Origin: JARICQ01 sp964428475
Lineage (GTDB): Bacteria > Bacillota > Clostridia > Tissierellales > Tissierellaceae
Assembly (NCBI GenBank): GCA_964428475.1
Contig: CAYRYO010000015.1
Location: 1-33,745, forward strand
DNA: 33,745 bases
Direction of reading: 5' to 3'
Shown here: piece after piece, positions 32,600-33,745 of the stretch
How positions within the stretch are numbered: the first letter of the stretch is position 1
Layout: the number at the start of each line of letters is the position of its first letter
Notes under the pieces: generated by a model
What the model saw: only the letters and a program-made list of their open reading frames with translations
What the model was told of the DNA's origin: nothing
Database searches by the model: none
Program-made: the position numbers and the translations under genes

Positions 32600-33007
32600 T
32601 TAATTACTTGTAAAGTCCATTACCGGTATATCTAGTGTAGGTATACTAGCATTCATTGTCATAGTTCTTATTTCTTGCCTAATATATCCGTATAATATTG
32701 CTGGTGCATTTTGATTTAGTAATGTTTTTAATAAATCTTCATTTTCAGATAATTCTTCACTCCAAGTAAATAAACCTTCAGCTATAACTGTAATCTTAAA
32801 TGGAACTTCTGAAAATTCTTCATCTTTAAATATATCTACTCTCAATTCTACTGCTGCTAATCCTTCTGATCCTGGATCTATATTAGAAGATACACTAGCA
32901 TTCAAGCTTATATGAACTTCATTATCTGAAGTATAATTTCTATTCAATTTAAAATGTGATTCTACTATTCTTGGACTCCCTAATATTTGAAATTGACTTT
33001 CTTTCAA
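32600..33007 (-). CDS. SecB-like chaperone, probable antitoxin partner
   Basis: This 135-residue cytoplasmic protein has the SecB fold pattern: a beta-rich first half (HISLNASVSS, LAAVELRVDIF, PFKITVIAEGLFTW) and then the helix-rich NAPAILYGYIRQEIRTMTMN with SIPTLDIPVMDF, matching the SecB stretch NAPAILFPYIR...LPPLNLPPINF. Canonical SecB serves export in Proteobacteria and is generally absent from Firmicutes. Isolated SecB-like genes in other bacteria belong to toxin-antitoxin-chaperone modules, where the chaperone protects an unstable antitoxin. The two genes upstream fit that reading. The start is TTG at 33007, 9 bases after AGGGAG, 19 bases beyond the end of the preceding gene. It is the last gene of the operon. 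Confidence 0.75.
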   Translation of the reverse strand: MKESQFQILGSPRIVESHFKLNRNYTSDNEVHISLNASVSSNIDPGSEGLAAVELRVDIFKDEEFSEVPFKITVIAEGLFTWSEELSENEDLLKTLLNQNAPAILYGYIRQEIRTMTMNASIPTLDIPVMDFTSN

Positions 33008-33026
33008 TTCAGTTCTCTCCCTTTAA

Positions 33027-33335
33027 TTAAACTACCAAGAGTTTATCTGTTTCTACTGGTGATATGTTTCTAGGATCTTCTTTTTTGAAGTTGTAAGAGA
33101 AAGTTTCATGCTTAGTCTTTCTATTGCTTCTAACTGTTTTTCTTTCTTTTCCTATTATAAAGTGTTTATCCATATCTATTTTCTGTAACTCTGCATCTTC
33201 ATTATATATTCCATGAAATCCTAATTTTTTTTCAGTGACTTCTATGCCCATATCTTTTGCATCTTGGATAGCTTTATCAAGATCAATACGTTCTACTGCT
33301 TCTCTTAATTCTGCAATCTGATTTTTACTTAACAT
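33027..33335 (-). CDS. Putative antitoxin of a toxin-antitoxin-chaperone module
   Basis: The 102-residue charged protein begins MLSKNQIAELREAVERIDLD. It has a helical N-terminal half and a basic, probably disordered C-terminal half (KERKTVRSNRKTKHETFSYN, then an end rich in D, P, E and hydrophobic L and V). No DNA-binding domain is recognised and I cannot assign a family. Its place between a toxin-like frame and a SecB-like chaperone gene is what suggests an antitoxin. The C-terminal tail ending VETDKLLVV could be a chaperone-binding element, as in chaperone-addicted antitoxins. GTG at 33344 lies directly on the AAGGAG ribosome site, so I take ATG 33335 (9 bases). The toxin frame stops at 33341, five bases upstream, so they are coupled. 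Confidence 0.5.
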   Translation of the reverse strand: MLSKNQIAELREAVERIDLDKAIQDAKDMGIEVTEKKLGFHGIYNEDAELQKIDMDKHFIIGKERKTVRSNRKTKHETFSYNFKKEDPRNISPVETDKLLVV

Positions 33336-33340
33336 TTCAA

Positions 33341-33690
33341 TCACTCCTTCTTATATATTTCTTTATTCGTAATATTCTTATTATCAGTTAAACAAGATTG
33401 TACTTCATTATATGGATATCCAACCCAATTAAATTGACCTCTTGGTTTTCTATTTCTTCCAAAATATTTATCAGTAAAATCATTATATCCAAAAGAACCC
33501 ATAGTTCTTGGATTAGTAAATGTATATTTTACTAAATCTGTCTCAATTACAGACTTAAACTGGTTCAGTCCCCAACTTTCAGCATCTTTAGGATATTGAA
33601 ATAGATATATTCCATCACCTAACCAATGATACTTAGTCTTTGTATTCTTGCTTATAATTAATCACTCTCTAGTATGTTATTATATTTGAA
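33341..33690 (-). pseudogene. Broken ADP-ribosyltransferase-like toxin gene
   Basis: An open frame of 106 codons (33341-33661) reads YHWLGDGIYLFQYPKDAESW, then FGYNDFTDKYFGRNRKPRGQ and ends EIYKKE. WLGDGIYLF followed by an A..W pattern is the second conserved block of DUF3990-like or related mono-ADP-ribosyltransferase toxins. The frame has no ATG, GTG or TTG ahead of this block; TGA at 33662-33664 closes it. In the other frame, just upstream, FKYNNILESD (33661-33690) reads like the expected preceding helix and would join if one base were added near 33661. The HGT-like first block is not seen before the window edge at 33745. So the gene is probably frameshifted and decayed, or the window has an error. 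Confidence 0.5.
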
Positions 33691-33745
33691 GGTAATAAGT
33701 TACTTCTTATATAACTTATATCCTATTTTATCAATTCTAATAATA

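Noticed and set aside
1..33745. CRISPR arrays, tRNA or rRNA genes, and whole insertion sequences
   Set aside because: No regularly spaced repeats, cloverleaf-like sequence, rRNA sequence or transposase frame was recognised anywhere in the window.

Overview
The window is AT-rich, densely coded DNA from a low-GC, Gram-positive-type anaerobic Firmicute. I would place it in the Clostridia/Tissierellia range. The evidence is strong AGGAGG-type ribosome sites, TTG and GTG starts, S-layer-homology (SLH) surface proteins, and the DUF1659/DUF2922/YvrJ trio typical of endospore-forming Firmicutes. Species cannot be named from sequence alone. Nothing here suggests a whole prophage, CRISPR array, rRNA or tRNA gene.

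Layout. 1-246: a large imperfect inverted repeat. 247-2719: the lipid II flippase murJ and an SLH plus PrcB-like secreted protein. 2791-7464: a complete branched-chain amino acid ABC transporter operon transcribed livJ-H-M-G-F on the minus strand. 7590-12304: an M20 metallopeptidase, a DUF1846 protein and a LysM-anchored 5'-nucleotidase, each with its own promoter or terminator. 12537-13199 (plus): the DUF1659, DUF2922 and YvrJ trio. 13352-17258: an exopolymer acylation set, with a DHHW/AlgX-like protein on the plus strand converging on an MBOAT acyltransferase and SGNH protein on the minus strand. A probable small structured RNA lies between them. 17369-26493: a surface-protein block of an SLH protein, a stalk/coiled-coil protein, a 1284-residue subtilisin-like protease and another SLH protein. 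26614-30096: an amino-acid-type chemoreceptor and a CNNM/CorC membrane protein. 30204-30329: a remnant of a ComM/YifB gene. 30411-31729 (plus): a receiver-CheX fusion followed by a CheX phosphatase. 31855-32172: an orphan Nif11-type leader peptide with a cysteine-rich tail. 32600-33690: a three-gene module of SecB-like chaperone, small putative antitoxin and a broken ADP-ribosyltransferase-like toxin, running into the right edge.

How the genes fit together. Much of the window serves the cell envelope and amino acid use: wall precursor export, polymer acylation, surface proteins with an extracellular protease, peptide hydrolysis, branched-chain amino acid import and a receptor with an amino-acid-sensing motif. 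Chemotaxis-type phosphate control is represented by the two CheX-domain proteins. Many minus-strand genes are separated by compact units in which the terminator of one gene sits a few bases from the -35 box of the next.

The strongest candidates for new biology are the toxin-antitoxin-chaperone module at the right end, the ribosome-site-occluding hairpin containing its own promoter ahead of the SLH/PrcB gene, the promoter-hairpin-terminator unit at 14634-14740, and the Nif11 leader fused to a CxxC-rich core. All functional statements rest on reading the sequence by eye; no database search was run.
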